Assembly (NCBI GenBank): GCA_041191405.1
Contig: JBEEOW010000011.1
Span: 1 to 64,000 of the forward strand
Direction of reading: 5' to 3'
Length of the DNA: 64,000 nucleotides
Source: JBEEOW01 sp041191405
GTDB taxonomy: Bacteria > Bacteroidota > Bacteroidia > Cytophagales > UBA9547
In this document: positions 44,801-52,856 of the stretch, one piece after another
Layout of the letters: every line of letters starts with the position of its first letter
Numbering within the stretch: the first letter of the stretch is position 1
Notes under the pieces: generated by a model
Database searches by the model: none
What the model was told of the DNA's origin: nothing
The model's input: the letters and a program-made list of their open reading frames with translations, nothing else
Made by a program: the position numbers and the translations under genes

Positions 44801-45213
44801 ATTTAAACAACTTAAAAACTGTACTTAAACAAGAATTTGAGTTAGAACAAAAGCATGATATTCATATTGAAGGTTTGATGAATGGATTTATTGATTTAGT
44901 ATTTGAACAAGATGGTAAATTCTATATTCTTGACTGGAAAACGAATTATTTAGGCAATAATTTGAATGCTTATAATCAAGAAAACTTGCTTAATGCAATG
45001 AATATCAACAACTATCATTTGCAGTATATGATTTATACTGTGGCATTGGTTAGGTATTTACGTCAGAAAATTGAAAATTTTGATTACGATACTCATTTTG
45101 GTGGTGTATTGTATTTATTTGTTCGTGGTGTTAGATTAGACAATACTACAGGTATTTATTTCAACAGACTCACTGAAAATGAATACTGTATCATTGAAAA
45201 AGTGATTGGGTAA
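41869..45213 (+). CDS. recB: Exodeoxyribonuclease V, beta subunit
   Basis: RecB is the 3'-5' SF1A helicase and nuclease. Walker A is LIEASAGTGKTYSVGILVL. Other helicase motifs are MVTFTEAAVEELKSRI, IAISTIHGFCTRTLKEFA, IFIDEFQDTDKLQYEIF, YIGDPKQSIYGFRKADL, VNIVTVHKSKGLAYNIVF and RLIYVALTRAVYYC. The C-terminal nuclease domain has IHIEGLMNGFIDLVFE and ILDWKTNYLG, the catalytic Asp-Asp-Lys set. All catalytic parts are present, so the complex should be active. Confidence 0.96.
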   Translation: MQKFDVNTVQLQGNNLIEASAGTGKTYSVGILVLRLLIEKPISVKEILMVTFTEAAVEELKSRIRKFIYQAWQYSNNTSIQIEEKGIKELLDKRTDLEEVSKKLNEAILLIDEIAISTIHGFCTRTLKEFAFETNQNFDLKMVPDLSEVKNEALFTVWRRDVTVLPTEILKVIFKAGFNQTQLLDITKQVIDNKKIIDDLIENIDDNQLVINTLDNLSNLQVTALETLQEFIKDNYSSISNSINKANKNSNLYKKFNKSIDQILDNFDAFLEDVNKNIQKNIFDNQFVETFLQFQHDTAEYGIFVNKLVSSYYLKCAVSICEEIKNIKNRRNIQSFDDLILNLHKTVTVSENNEQLIKGLQKKYKAIFIDEFQDTDKLQYEIFSSAFENSSAIMFYIGDPKQSIYGFRKADLDTYKLARSKANCFTMDVNFRSNIALLNELNNFFSLENPFLDPEIEYQNVHCGKPKLGTLVNTNNEPIQSLEFFSYSNKENLNTHLVEYILLMLSSPYQIFENEVYRNVQPSDIGILVRSNDEGRALKLDLGKRGIPAVVVDDTKIFDSDEINYVIYILQAINDINNSTINKALGTPLFLDHFEDIIRINHEVEILNFEKIKEELNTKGVYSALHTLLDIYNLRNNLLQANHKKGNRIITNFLHITELLHKQQSRFKLTLEEMIDWLKRAQKGGISTENNFEQRLESDENAVNIVTVHKSKGLAYNIVFAPFLDKTYKPPKNNILSFKQNNEYVFSLDLKNEEYLNIHKSLFDQEAKRLIYVALTRAVYYCGVYGKLKDKSESTLSSFINHWDRNYGTISVEENTLITENQYKINIPIVKYKPHLQAINKDFRKKWSVLSYSSIATHNTLFIANNNESLPSDEFEHFIFYKMPKGTNFGQFVHHILENIHFADAKFWDKKIHFAAQKYLGWTNTLTPNNEIELKHYKSFLNHICNTEIYTPHSTFKISDIQHKICEMQFYFDYKKINLNNLKTVLKQEFELEQKHDIHIEGLMNGFIDLVFEQDGKFYILDWKTNYLGNNLNAYNQENLLNAMNINNYHLQYMIYTVALVRYLRQKIENFDYDTHFGGVLYLFVRGVRLDNTTGIYFNRLTENEYCIIEKVIG

Positions 45214-45231
45214 AGACTATTTTAGTAATTA

Positions 45232-45843
45232 TTACCTCAACCCTACCGCTACAACAACTCCCGAAAAAATCATAATTACACCTAAAATTTTATTTGAAAT
45301 AGTTAAAATTTTAGGTGTAATTAATTTTCGTAATCTACTAGCTATAAATGATTTTGTAACATCAAAACTTAGTGTACAAATCAATATTCCTGCAAAAAAT
45401 GCAATGAAATTAGGCATTTGATTGTCAAATTCTACCAAGGCTACTCCTACTGTTGCCAACCAAAATAGCAAAACCGAAGGTGTAAATGTGTTTAATGTAA
45501 ATCCATTTACAAAAGCTTTAAACCTAAATAATGTTTTATTACTTCTATCCTGTTGAATTACTTTTGATTTTTTAATAATGTTAACTAAGCCAAACATAAC
45601 CAAAACCAATCCTCCAATAATTTCAACAATACGCTTATTAAAATATACATCAAACAAACTTTCTATTGCAAAATAACTAAACACAATAAACAGTAAATCA
45701 GAGAGAACAATTCCCAAAGCTGCACAAATGGCAACTTTTACACCTTGTTCAATACTGGTTTGAAGTAAGAAAAAAAATACTGGTCCAACCAAAAATGCTA
45801 ATAAAAAACCAGCACTTACTCCTTCAAAAAACGATTCAATCAT
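45232..45843 (-). CDS. LysE-family amino-acid exporter
   Basis: This 203-aa protein has six membrane spans with the family opening FLLAFLVGPVFFFLLQTSIE (LysE/RhtB signature GPVxxxxxxxxxxxG). IVLSDLLFIVFSYFAIESLF and NGFTLNTFTPSVLLFWLATV are the other characteristic parts. It probably exports an amino acid or small metabolite. The substrate cannot be told. It lies 6 bp after the GH3-family gene and is likely co-transcribed with it. Its 3' end faces recB. Confidence 0.85.
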   Translation of the reverse strand: MIESFFEGVSAGFLLAFLVGPVFFFLLQTSIEQGVKVAICAALGIVLSDLLFIVFSYFAIESLFDVYFNKRIVEIIGGLVLVMFGLVNIIKKSKVIQQDRSNKTLFRFKAFVNGFTLNTFTPSVLLFWLATVGVALVEFDNQMPNFIAFFAGILICTLSFDVTKSFIASRLRKLITPKILTISNKILGVIMIFSGVVVAVGLR

Positions 45844-45849
45844 ATTAAT

Positions 45850-47397
45850 TTAAACATTTACAGTTGAAATAAAATTTGTCCAATCTGCAAGCATACCATT
45901 TTTCATAACTCTAGGAAACTTATGCGAACCACCCACTTTGCCCTTACTTTTCATCCAATCCATAAATATATGTGAAGGCAAAACTTCTACAATTACATCT
46001 TTTAAAGCACAAATTCTCTCCACTTTATAATCATCATTAATCAATTTTAAATTTTCATCTAATTGATTTTTAAATAATTGTGTGTCTATTTTATCATCAG
46101 AACCTAAATACCAATGATGTGCAAACATATTTTCAAATGGCACTCCAGCAACTGTAAATTCCTTAATATCAACATTTAATTGTTCCGAAGTCATTTTTAT
46201 TGCTTTGTTCATATTATCAACCGATAAATGTTCACCACATAAACTTAAAAAATGCTTCGTTCTACCTCTAATTATCAATTCCTGTTTGTCAACATCTGTA
46301 AAACGAACTACATCACCAATTAAATATCGCCAAGCTCCTGCACAAGTTGAAAGTAAAATGGCATAATCAACATCAGGTTTTACTTCATTAATCATCAATG
46401 TTTCGGCTGTTGGTTTAATTTCTCCATCAGCATCAAAATTATCATCATTAAATGGTACAAATTCATAAAAAATGCCTCCATTGAGCACCAATTTCATAGA
46501 TTTTGTATTGGGCGAAGTTTGAAAAGCGATAAAACCCTCAGAGGCTAAATAAGTTTCAATATAAACCAATGGCTTGGCAAGTAATTTTTCAAAGCTCTTT
46601 TTATAAGGTTCAAACGCAACGCCACCGTGACAAAAAACATATAAATTTGGCCAAATATCGTGTATAGTTTTAACTTTATAATGTTCAATAATGCGTTCCA
46701 TCATAATCTGAATCCACGCAGGAACACCAACAATATAGCCAACATCCCATTTCGAGGCATTTTCAACTATTTCATTTAATTTGCTTTCCCAGTCTCTATT
46801 TTTGGCAATTTTTTTACCGGGTTTATAAAAATGCTGAAACCAAAAAGGAATTTTACTTGTACTAATTCCACTTAAATCGCCTTCGAAATAAGTACCATTA
46901 AATTGCAAATGCGTACTTCCACCGAGCATTAAAATACGTTTTTCAAAAATATCTTTTGGCAAATCAAATTCAGCCAAACTTAACATTTGCTTTACACTCG
47001 TTTTTTTAATTGCCTTCAGCATAGCCTTTGTTAAAGGAATATGTTTGGTACTAGCCTCTGAGGTGCCACTACTTAAAGCAAAATATTTCACTTTTCCTGG
47101 CCAAGTAATATCTTCTTCCCCATTTAAGTTTTTATGCCACCATTCTTTAAAAATAGAATTATAGGTATAAATGGGAATTTCAGATTTAAATGCTTGATAT
47201 AATGAGCTTTGTGAAGTAATGTTTTTGTTGAATATGATGTCTGAAAAGTTATAATATTGTCCGAATTCTGTAAACTCCGCTTTATTTAGCAATTTTATTA
47301 ACTGTTTTTTTTGAAGTATAAATGGATCTATTGTTTCTGATTTGAAATTTTTGCTTAAATCTAATCCCTTTTTGAGCAAAGTACCTAATATTGCCAT
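45850..47397 (-). CDS. GH3-family acyl-adenylating enzyme
   Basis: This 515-aa protein belongs to the GH3 (auxin-responsive promoter) family within the adenylate-forming superfamily. The ATP-binding P-loop-like motif is YFALSSGTSEASTKHIPLT. Further landmarks are YETYLASEGFIAFQ-type (YIETYLASEGFIAFQTSP), YRYLIGDVVRFT-type (AWRYLIGDVVRFT) and IIRGRTKHFLSLCGEHLS. In plants such enzymes conjugate amino acids to acyl substrates. In Bacteroidota the function is unknown. It is divergent from yggS. Confidence 0.88.
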   Translation of the reverse strand: MAILGTLLKKGLDLSKNFKSETIDPFILQKKQLIKLLNKAEFTEFGQYYNFSDIIFNKNITSQSSLYQAFKSEIPIYTYNSIFKEWWHKNLNGEEDITWPGKVKYFALSSGTSEASTKHIPLTKAMLKAIKKTSVKQMLSLAEFDLPKDIFEKRILMLGGSTHLQFNGTYFEGDLSGISTSKIPFWFQHFYKPGKKIAKNRDWESKLNEIVENASKWDVGYIVGVPAWIQIMMERIIEHYKVKTIHDIWPNLYVFCHGGVAFEPYKKSFEKLLAKPLVYIETYLASEGFIAFQTSPNTKSMKLVLNGGIFYEFVPFNDDNFDADGEIKPTAETLMINEVKPDVDYAILLSTCAGAWRYLIGDVVRFTDVDKQELIIRGRTKHFLSLCGEHLSVDNMNKAIKMTSEQLNVDIKEFTVAGVPFENMFAHHWYLGSDDKIDTQLFKNQLDENLKLINDDYKVERICALKDVIVEVLPSHIFMDWMKSKGKVGGSHKFPRVMKNGMLADWTNFISTVNV

Positions 47398-47568
47398 AAT
47401 TTCATTATTTAATGTAAATCCTCACACTTTTCCTTGTATTTTTGTGGTACTCAAAATAATACATTGATTATTACTAAATCATTAACTAAAATTAAAATTC
47501 ATTGATGTTTCAATAAGTTTTAAATAATAATTGTAAATATTTGCACCAAACTCTACTGATGTTATAAG

Positions 47569-48240
47569 ATGGAATACATTAAAAGAAACTTAGATATATT
47601 ACTAAATAAAATTGAAGGTACAGGTTGTCAATTGGTTGCAGTAACAAAAACGCATCCTATTGAAGTGCTTGATTATACTTATAAATTAGGTTTTAAGCGT
47701 TTTGGTGAAAACAAAGTGCAAGAAATGTGCGACAAGCAAGTGCAACTTCCTGCTGATGTTGATTGGCATTTAATTGGACATTTACAAAGTAATAAAGTAA
47801 AATATGCAGCTCCTTTTACGTCTTTAATTCATGGAGTAGATTCGTTTTCATTGTTGCAAAAAATTAATAAACAAGCACTTAAAAATAACAGAACCATTAA
47901 TTGTTTACTTCAATTACATATTGCTCAGGAAGAAACTAAATTTGGTTTAGACGAATCTGAGCTAAAAACAATTTTAGATAATCCTGCATTTTATGAGTTG
48001 AAAAATATTAAAATTAAGGGTTTGATGGGTATGGCTAGTAATACGGATAATCAAAATCAAGTACGAGCTGAATTTAGAGGTTTAAAAACTCTTTGGGACT
48101 CAATAAAACAAAACTACCAAAACGAAAGAGTTGATATACAAACACTTTCAATGGGAATGAGTGGCGATTACCAAATTGCTATTGAGGAAGGTAGTACTTT
48201 GATTAGAGTTGGTAGTGCCATATTTGGTAATAGAGGGTAA
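47569..48240 (+). CDS. yggS: YggS-family PLP homeostasis protein
   Basis: This is a single-domain alanine-racemase-fold protein with the PLP lysine in QLVAVTKTHPIEVLD, followed by FKRFGENKVQEM, VDWHLIGHLQSNKVKY and RVGSAIFGNRG at the C-terminus with the phosphate-binding Ser/Gly region (LSMGMSGDYQIAI). The 223-aa length is normal. It keeps the free PLP pool in balance and is not a racemase. The MoeB/ThiF-type gene begins 36 bp later and may be co-transcribed. Confidence 0.95.
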   Translation: MEYIKRNLDILLNKIEGTGCQLVAVTKTHPIEVLDYTYKLGFKRFGENKVQEMCDKQVQLPADVDWHLIGHLQSNKVKYAAPFTSLIHGVDSFSLLQKINKQALKNNRTINCLLQLHIAQEETKFGLDESELKTILDNPAFYELKNIKIKGLMGMASNTDNQNQVRAEFRGLKTLWDSIKQNYQNERVDIQTLSMGMSGDYQIAIEEGSTLIRVGSAIFGNRG

Positions 48241-48276
48241 AAATATATATAAAATTTTTCAGTAAAAATTAAAATC

Positions 48277-49305
48277 ATGTCACGCTACCACCGACAAATA
48301 ATTTTACCAGAAATTGGTTTAGAAGGTCAAGCTAAATTAAGCAAAGCTAAAGTATTAGTTATTGGTGCTGGCGGACTTGGTTGTCCGGTGTTAAGTTATT
48401 TAACTGGTGCTGGAGTTGGTACTATCGGAATCATTGATAATGATACCATTAGTGAAACAAATTTACATCGACAAGTATTGTATCAAACTGCACAAATTGG
48501 GAATTTTAAAGCAGAAACCGCTGTATTAAATCTAAAAAAACTCAATCCAGAAATTGAATTTGAAACTTATACAGATTGGTTAACTGTCGAAAATGCACTA
48601 GATGTTATTACAAAATACGATATAATAGTAGATGCAAGTGATAATTTTGCAACAAGATATTTAGTAAATGATTCTTGTGTAATTTTGAATAAACCGTTTG
48701 TTTTTGCAGCTATTCAAGGTTTTGAAGCACAAGTTTCGGTTTTTAATTACAAATCCGGACCAACTTACAGATGTTTATTTCCAGAACCGCCAACTGATGC
48801 TCCTGATTGTAATACTTTGGGTGTTTTGGGAGTTCTGCCAAGTATTGCAGGAAGTTTTCAAGCAAATGAAGTATTAAAAATAATATTAGAAATTGGAGAG
48901 GTTTTGAGCGGTAAATTATTAATTTATAATACTTTACAAAACTCTTTTTTAACTTTAAACTTTGTAAAAAACGCTAAAAACACTCAAATTACAAAACTAC
49001 AATCAAGCTATAATTTCAGTTGCGATGTTCCATCTGAAAATATTAGTTTAGAGGAGTTATTAAAATTAAAAAATCAAAACAAAAACCTGACAATCATTGA
49101 TTTACGAGAAAAAAACGAAGTAAATTTTTTTGATATTGAAGATGCAATCCAAATCCCTTTAAGCTTATTGCCATTTCAATTAAATAAACTCGATAAAAAC
49201 AATTCTCTGGTACTATTTTGTGCAACTGGCACTAGAAGTACTAAAGCAAAAGTATTTTTAAAAGAACAAGGTTTTGAAAATGTTGTGTTGTTGAAACAAG
49301 AATAA
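48277..49305 (+). CDS. MoeB/ThiF-family adenylyltransferase with rhodanese domain
   Basis: Residues 1-235 form an E1-like adenylyltransferase (RYHRQIILPEIGLEGQAKL, VIGAGGLGCPVLSYLTGAGV, DNDTISETNLHRQVLY, VDASDNFATRYLVND). Residues about 255-342 form a rhodanese domain with the persulfide Cys in VLFCATGTRSTKA. The fusion resembles MoeZ/Uba4, which activate and thiolate the C-terminus of a sulfur carrier for molybdopterin, thiamine or thiolated tRNA synthesis. No partner gene is adjacent. The CxxC zinc site of classical MoeB appears incomplete (YRCLFPEPP present, second pair not seen). A long inverted repeat follows the stop. Confidence 0.88.
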   Translation: MSRYHRQIILPEIGLEGQAKLSKAKVLVIGAGGLGCPVLSYLTGAGVGTIGIIDNDTISETNLHRQVLYQTAQIGNFKAETAVLNLKKLNPEIEFETYTDWLTVENALDVITKYDIIVDASDNFATRYLVNDSCVILNKPFVFAAIQGFEAQVSVFNYKSGPTYRCLFPEPPTDAPDCNTLGVLGVLPSIAGSFQANEVLKIILEIGEVLSGKLLIYNTLQNSFLTLNFVKNAKNTQITKLQSSYNFSCDVPSENISLEELLKLKNQNKNLTIIDLREKNEVNFFDIEDAIQIPLSLLPFQLNKLDKNNSLVLFCATGTRSTKAKVFLKEQGFENVVLLKQE

Positions 49306-49386
49306 AGACTTAAGATAAAAGACGAAAGACTTAAGATTTTAGACATTTCATATCTATAATCTTAAGTCTTCCGTCTTAAGTCTTTA
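49304..49386. terminator. Long inverted repeat of the aagacttaagat family
   Basis: The left arm contains aaagacttaag and gaaagacttaagat and the right arm atcttaagtcttccgtctta with agtcttt. Together they form a long imperfect stem between convergent genes, suited to bidirectional termination. The same aagacggaagacttaagat sequence recurs at 61743-61790. Confidence 0.75.
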
Positions 49387-49400
49387 ATCTAATCTAAATC

Positions 49401-50990
49401 TTAACTAAAATACTTCAATTGAATCACTTCTTTTTCAGTTAAATGTCTCCAGTGACCACGAGGTAAATCTTTTTTGGTTAAAGATGCATACATCACTCTA
49501 TCCAAACGAACTACTTCGTATCCAAAATGCTCAAACATACGACGAACAATTCTGTTTTTACCTGAGTGAATTTCAATTCCTAAAATACCAAATTTCTCGT
49601 CAATGTGTGCTACTTCGTCAGGTTTCACAAAACCATCTTCAAGTGTAACTCCATTTTGTAAAGTCTCAAAATCCTCACGAGACATTGGCTTATCTAACTG
49701 AACTTCATATATTTTACGAATATTTGTTGATGGATGCGCTAATTTTTGCGATAACTCTCCATCATTCGTTAATAATAAAATTCCAGTAGTATTTCTATCC
49801 AAACGCCCAACAGGGTAAATACGCTCATTACCAACATTGGCAACAAGTTGCATTACAGTTTTGCGTTCTTGTGGATCACGAGTTGTTGTGATAAAATCTT
49901 TAGGTTTGTTCAATAAAACGTAAGTCATTTTTTCACGTTTTAAAGTTCTGTCACCATATTTAATAGTATCAGTTGGTTGCACTTTGTAACCCATTTCAGT
50001 TACAACTGAACCGTTTACAGTAATTTCCCCAGCTTCAATTAATAAATCGGCATCTCTACGTGAACAAATTCCAGCATTAGCAATAAAACGATTCAAACGA
50101 ATACCATCTTCATTTTTAACGCCGATTTTCTCTTTTCTGAATTTGTTTTGTTTTTCTTCTAAAGCTTTAAACTTACCAAAATCGTAACTTGGAGCTTCTA
50201 GTGGATTTTTAACCAAAGGTTTAGCCTCTTTACTTGTTGATAGTGTTGGAGCACCTGTAACGTCTGAATTATCAATACGTCCACGTTTTTCTTTTGCAGT
50301 TTTTACTCTTGCTTTGCGTTCAAAACCATCTGGAGTAATAATCACAACCTCTTTTTTCTCTTTTACTAAACGAGTTTTCAACCAAGGTTTATCTTTTACA
50401 GTACCTTGTGAAGCTTCTCTATTTAAAAATTTCTTAGTAACGGTTGGTTTTGTTGCTGAAAATGGTTTATCAGACGATTTTTTTGCATAAGGACGAGCAT
50501 TTGGTCTGTTGCTGTCAAATGTTCGTTCAGCCCTATCTGCACCTGGAGCTGTGTATGGACCTTTTGAACGTGGTCTGTCCGATGAAGATGTTTTTTCATA
50601 CCTATCAGCACTTGGTTTGCCAGTTGCATAAGGTTTATCAGCATATGGTCTACCAGAACCAGAAGATTTAGGTCTGTTACCTTCAAATTTTCTTTCTCCA
50701 CCTCTTTCAGAAGCAGGTTTTGAAGAAGAATACGGTCTTTCTGATGATGAAGTAGTTTTTGAATAACCTGCAGAACGAGGTTTTGCATCTCTATCAAAAC
50801 TTCTTTCGCCTCTAGTTTCAGAAGCAGTTTTTGATGAGGAAAAAGATCTACCTGTAGATGATGAAGATCTTGAATCTGGGCGAGCTGATGATGAGCTTCT
50901 TCCCTTGTTAGTTGATGAGCCAGCTCTATTAGTTGACCCTGTCGCAGTTCTGCCATCTCGGCCTTTGCGTGAATTTGTATTGTCTCTCAT
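49401..50990 (-). CDS. rluB: RsuA/RluB-family rRNA pseudouridine synthase
   Basis: The C-terminal ~235 residues are a complete enzyme: S4 domain (IRLNRFIANAGICSRRDADL), catalytic Asp in YPVGRLDRNTTGILLLTNDG and the closing SGKNRIVRRMFEHFGYEVVR. It modifies uridine in 23S rRNA or a related RNA. The first ~290 residues are disordered and very rich in Ser, Arg, Lys, Gly and Pro, with repeats such as ERPYSSSKPASERGGER. Such basic tails are common in Bacteroidota members of this family and probably bind RNA. The 529-aa length is about twice the enzyme core. Confidence 0.93.
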   Translation of the reverse strand: MRDNTNSRKGRDGRTATGSTNRAGSSTNKGRSSSSARPDSRSSSSTGRSFSSSKTASETRGERSFDRDAKPRSAGYSKTTSSSERPYSSSKPASERGGERKFEGNRPKSSGSGRPYADKPYATGKPSADRYEKTSSSDRPRSKGPYTAPGADRAERTFDSNRPNARPYAKKSSDKPFSATKPTVTKKFLNREASQGTVKDKPWLKTRLVKEKKEVVIITPDGFERKARVKTAKEKRGRIDNSDVTGAPTLSTSKEAKPLVKNPLEAPSYDFGKFKALEEKQNKFRKEKIGVKNEDGIRLNRFIANAGICSRRDADLLIEAGEITVNGSVVTEMGYKVQPTDTIKYGDRTLKREKMTYVLLNKPKDFITTTRDPQERKTVMQLVANVGNERIYPVGRLDRNTTGILLLTNDGELSQKLAHPSTNIRKIYEVQLDKPMSREDFETLQNGVTLEDGFVKPDEVAHIDEKFGILGIEIHSGKNRIVRRMFEHFGYEVVRLDRVMYASLTKKDLPRGHWRHLTEKEVIQLKYFS

Positions 50991-51170
50991 TTCAAGTGTA
51001 CAGTAATCACTACTGTGAAAATATTTCTATTTACAAAGGTATATGATTATCTTGTAAAAAGCTATTTTATTGAGAGATAAGTTATTGAGATAATAAAAAT
51101 GATTCAAATATGGAATTTAATTTTTTTAAAAATAGAGAATCAAATATTTTAATTTAGGTTAGAAAAAAAA

Positions 51171-51533
51171 TCAACGAAAAGTCCTTTAAATTGTTAGACT
51201 TAAAGTACTTTTCGTTGAGTCGGGGTAGCAGGATTTAAAGCAACATCCTTCCCGATTTCAATACGTAACGAGATGCATAAAACAAAAAAAGTCCTTTAAA
51301 TCGTTAGACTTAAAAGACTTTTAGTTGAGTCGGGGTAGCAGGATTTAAACTACAACCTTCCCGTTCAATTCGGGACGAGATACCATAAAAAAAGACTTAC
51401 CATTTATCATGATTAGTCTTCGTTGAGTCGGGGTAGCAGGATAAAACTACGACCTTCCCGTTCAATACGGGACGAGAAACCATAAACAAAAAAAGTCCTT
51501 CAAATCGTTAAACTTAAAGGACTTTTCGTTGAG
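51171..51533 (-). repeat. Three decayed tandem copies of tRNA-Pro 3' half plus trailer
   Basis: The sequence tcggggtagcagga, the 3' acceptor and T-arm of the adjacent tRNA-Pro, recurs at 51220, 51330 and 51428 before the intact gene at 51534 (spacings 110, 98 and 106 bp). Each is followed by a degenerate T-arm, a different anticodon-stem-like segment (cccgttcaattcggg type) and gacgagatacc, but no 5' acceptor strand. Each is also paired with a trailer hairpin (aagtccttt...aaaggactt). They cannot make functional tRNAs. The remaining parts of 50991-51896 hold only the two tRNA genes and AT-rich spacer. Confidence 0.88.
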
Positions 51534-51607
51534 TCGGGGTAGCAGGATTCGAACCTACGACCTCCTGCTCCCAAAGCAGGCGCGATACCGGGCTACGCTA
51601 TACCCCG
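51534..51607 (-). tRNA. tRNA-Pro (anticodon UGG)
   Basis: Reading leftward from 51607, the acceptor cggggta pairs with taccccg at the 3' end. The anticodon arm cctgc-tttggga-gcagg gives anticodon TGG, and the T-arm is gtaggttcgaatcctgc with the usual TTCGAAT loop. The discriminator is A and CCA is not encoded. A T-rich hairpin trailer follows at about 51489-51530. Confidence 0.97.
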
Positions 51608-51640
51608 AAATGGTATCACAAATTAACAAAAAACAATATG

Positions 51641-51727
51641 CGGAGAGGGAGGGATTCGAACCCTCGGTACCGTTGCCAGTACGTCAGTTTAGCAAACTGG
51701 TGCTTTAGGCCACTCAGCCACCTCTCC
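51641..51727 (-). tRNA. tRNA-Ser (anticodon GCU)
   Basis: An 87-nt class II tRNA reading leftward from 51727. The acceptor ggagagg pairs with cctctcc, the anticodon loop tttgctaaa gives GCT, a long variable arm follows, and the T-arm is gagggttcgaatccctc. The discriminator is G. It lies 33 bp upstream of tRNA-Pro on the same strand, probably in one transcript. Confidence 0.97.
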
Positions 51728-51896
51728 GTATTAAGTGTTTTCCTTAATTGGTTCACAAAAGTAGTTTTTATTTTTGAAATTCCAAACTTATTAAAGCAAG
51801 TTTTTGGTATAATTTTAAATTAATTTTATATCATTCTATATTTCAATTCGATACAAATAGATTTATTTTTTAATTTATTTTAAACTAAATTTGTAT

Positions 51897-52856
51897 ATGT
51901 TTTTTAATAAACCAATTGGAAATATAGAATTTTATATGCTACTCTTTTTCGGAGTATTCTACTTACTTTTTATAGGTAAAATGATTTGGGTTGCTTTTCA
52001 GTTAAAATCTTCAATTAAATATTTAATTTTTAAATTTTTACTTAGAACATCCTATTTCCTACTAATTATTATTTCAAGTTTAGGTCCTGGCTTTGGAGAT
52101 TCAAAAGAAGAAATTGAAGTAAAACAAAAAAATATTTTACTTTCAATAGATATGTCAAAATCAATGCTATGTAATGACATTGCTCCAAATAGAATTTCAA
52201 AAGCTAAACTATCTTTAAAAAAACTAAACGAACTTATTGGAAATGAACATATTGCTTTAAGTATTTATAGTCAAAATTCATATTTAGTTTGTCCATTTAC
52301 CTTAGATAAGTCTGCAATAAATACTTATATTGAATCACTTTCACCTCATCATATTATTGAAAATTATGGCACAAATCCTGAAAGTGCATTTAAGTTAGCA
52401 ATTAATCAATTTAAGTCAAAAGCTAAAAATGAAGCTAACATTTTTATTCTAGTTTCTGATGGTGAAAATTTAAAAAATGTGTCAGAAGATATAATTAAAC
52501 AACTGAAAGATAATAATATAATTGTAGTTTTAGTTGGGATAGGTTCAGAAAAGGGCTCTCCTATTCCTGCTGCTGTTGGACATTATTTACAAGGAAATGG
52601 AAAAATTGCAATTTCATATTTGCATAAAAATGACTTAAAAAATTTAGCATTTATCTTAAATGGGAAATATTATGAAATAAATGAGATATTTAATGAAACA
52701 GAAACTCTTGCTAATTATATAAATAATTTGGAAGGTATTAGTATTGGAAAAATAGTTGTAGATACAAAATCAAATAAATATTTTTATTTTTTAATATTAG
52801 CTTTAGTTTTGATTTGTTTTGATGTATTAATACCTGTAAAAAGTATAAGAATTTGA
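51897..52856 (+). CDS. VWA-domain membrane protein (BatB-like)
   Basis: Two hydrophobic segments near the N-terminus (YMLLFFGVFYLLFIGKMIWV and a second at about 45-60) and one at the C-terminus (FLILALVLICFDVLIPV) frame a VWA domain. The metal-ion site is LLSIDMSKSMLCND (DxSxS) with VSDGENLKN downstream. The ATG at 51897 is preferred to a TTG two codons earlier. It resembles BatA/BatB of the Bacteroides aerotolerance cluster. The MoxR and DUF58 partners are not here. The TPR gene overlaps its stop, as batB-batC genes often do. Confidence 0.83.
   Translation: MFFNKPIGNIEFYMLLFFGVFYLLFIGKMIWVAFQLKSSIKYLIFKFLLRTSYFLLIIISSLGPGFGDSKEEIEVKQKNILLSIDMSKSMLCNDIAPNRISKAKLSLKKLNELIGNEHIALSIYSQNSYLVCPFTLDKSAINTYIESLSPHHIIENYGTNPESAFKLAINQFKSKAKNEANIFILVSDGENLKNVSEDIIKQLKDNNIIVVLVGIGSEKGSPIPAAVGHYLQGNGKIAISYLHKNDLKNLAFILNGKYYEINEIFNETETLANYINNLEGISIGKIVVDTKSNKYFYFLILALVLICFDVLIPVKSIRI

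Noticed and set aside
50423..50956. 177-codon frame within the Ser/Arg-rich part of the pseudouridine synthase
   Set aside because: It is a shifted reading of a biased repeat region (His/Leu/Gln-rich) and depends on the composition of the real gene.
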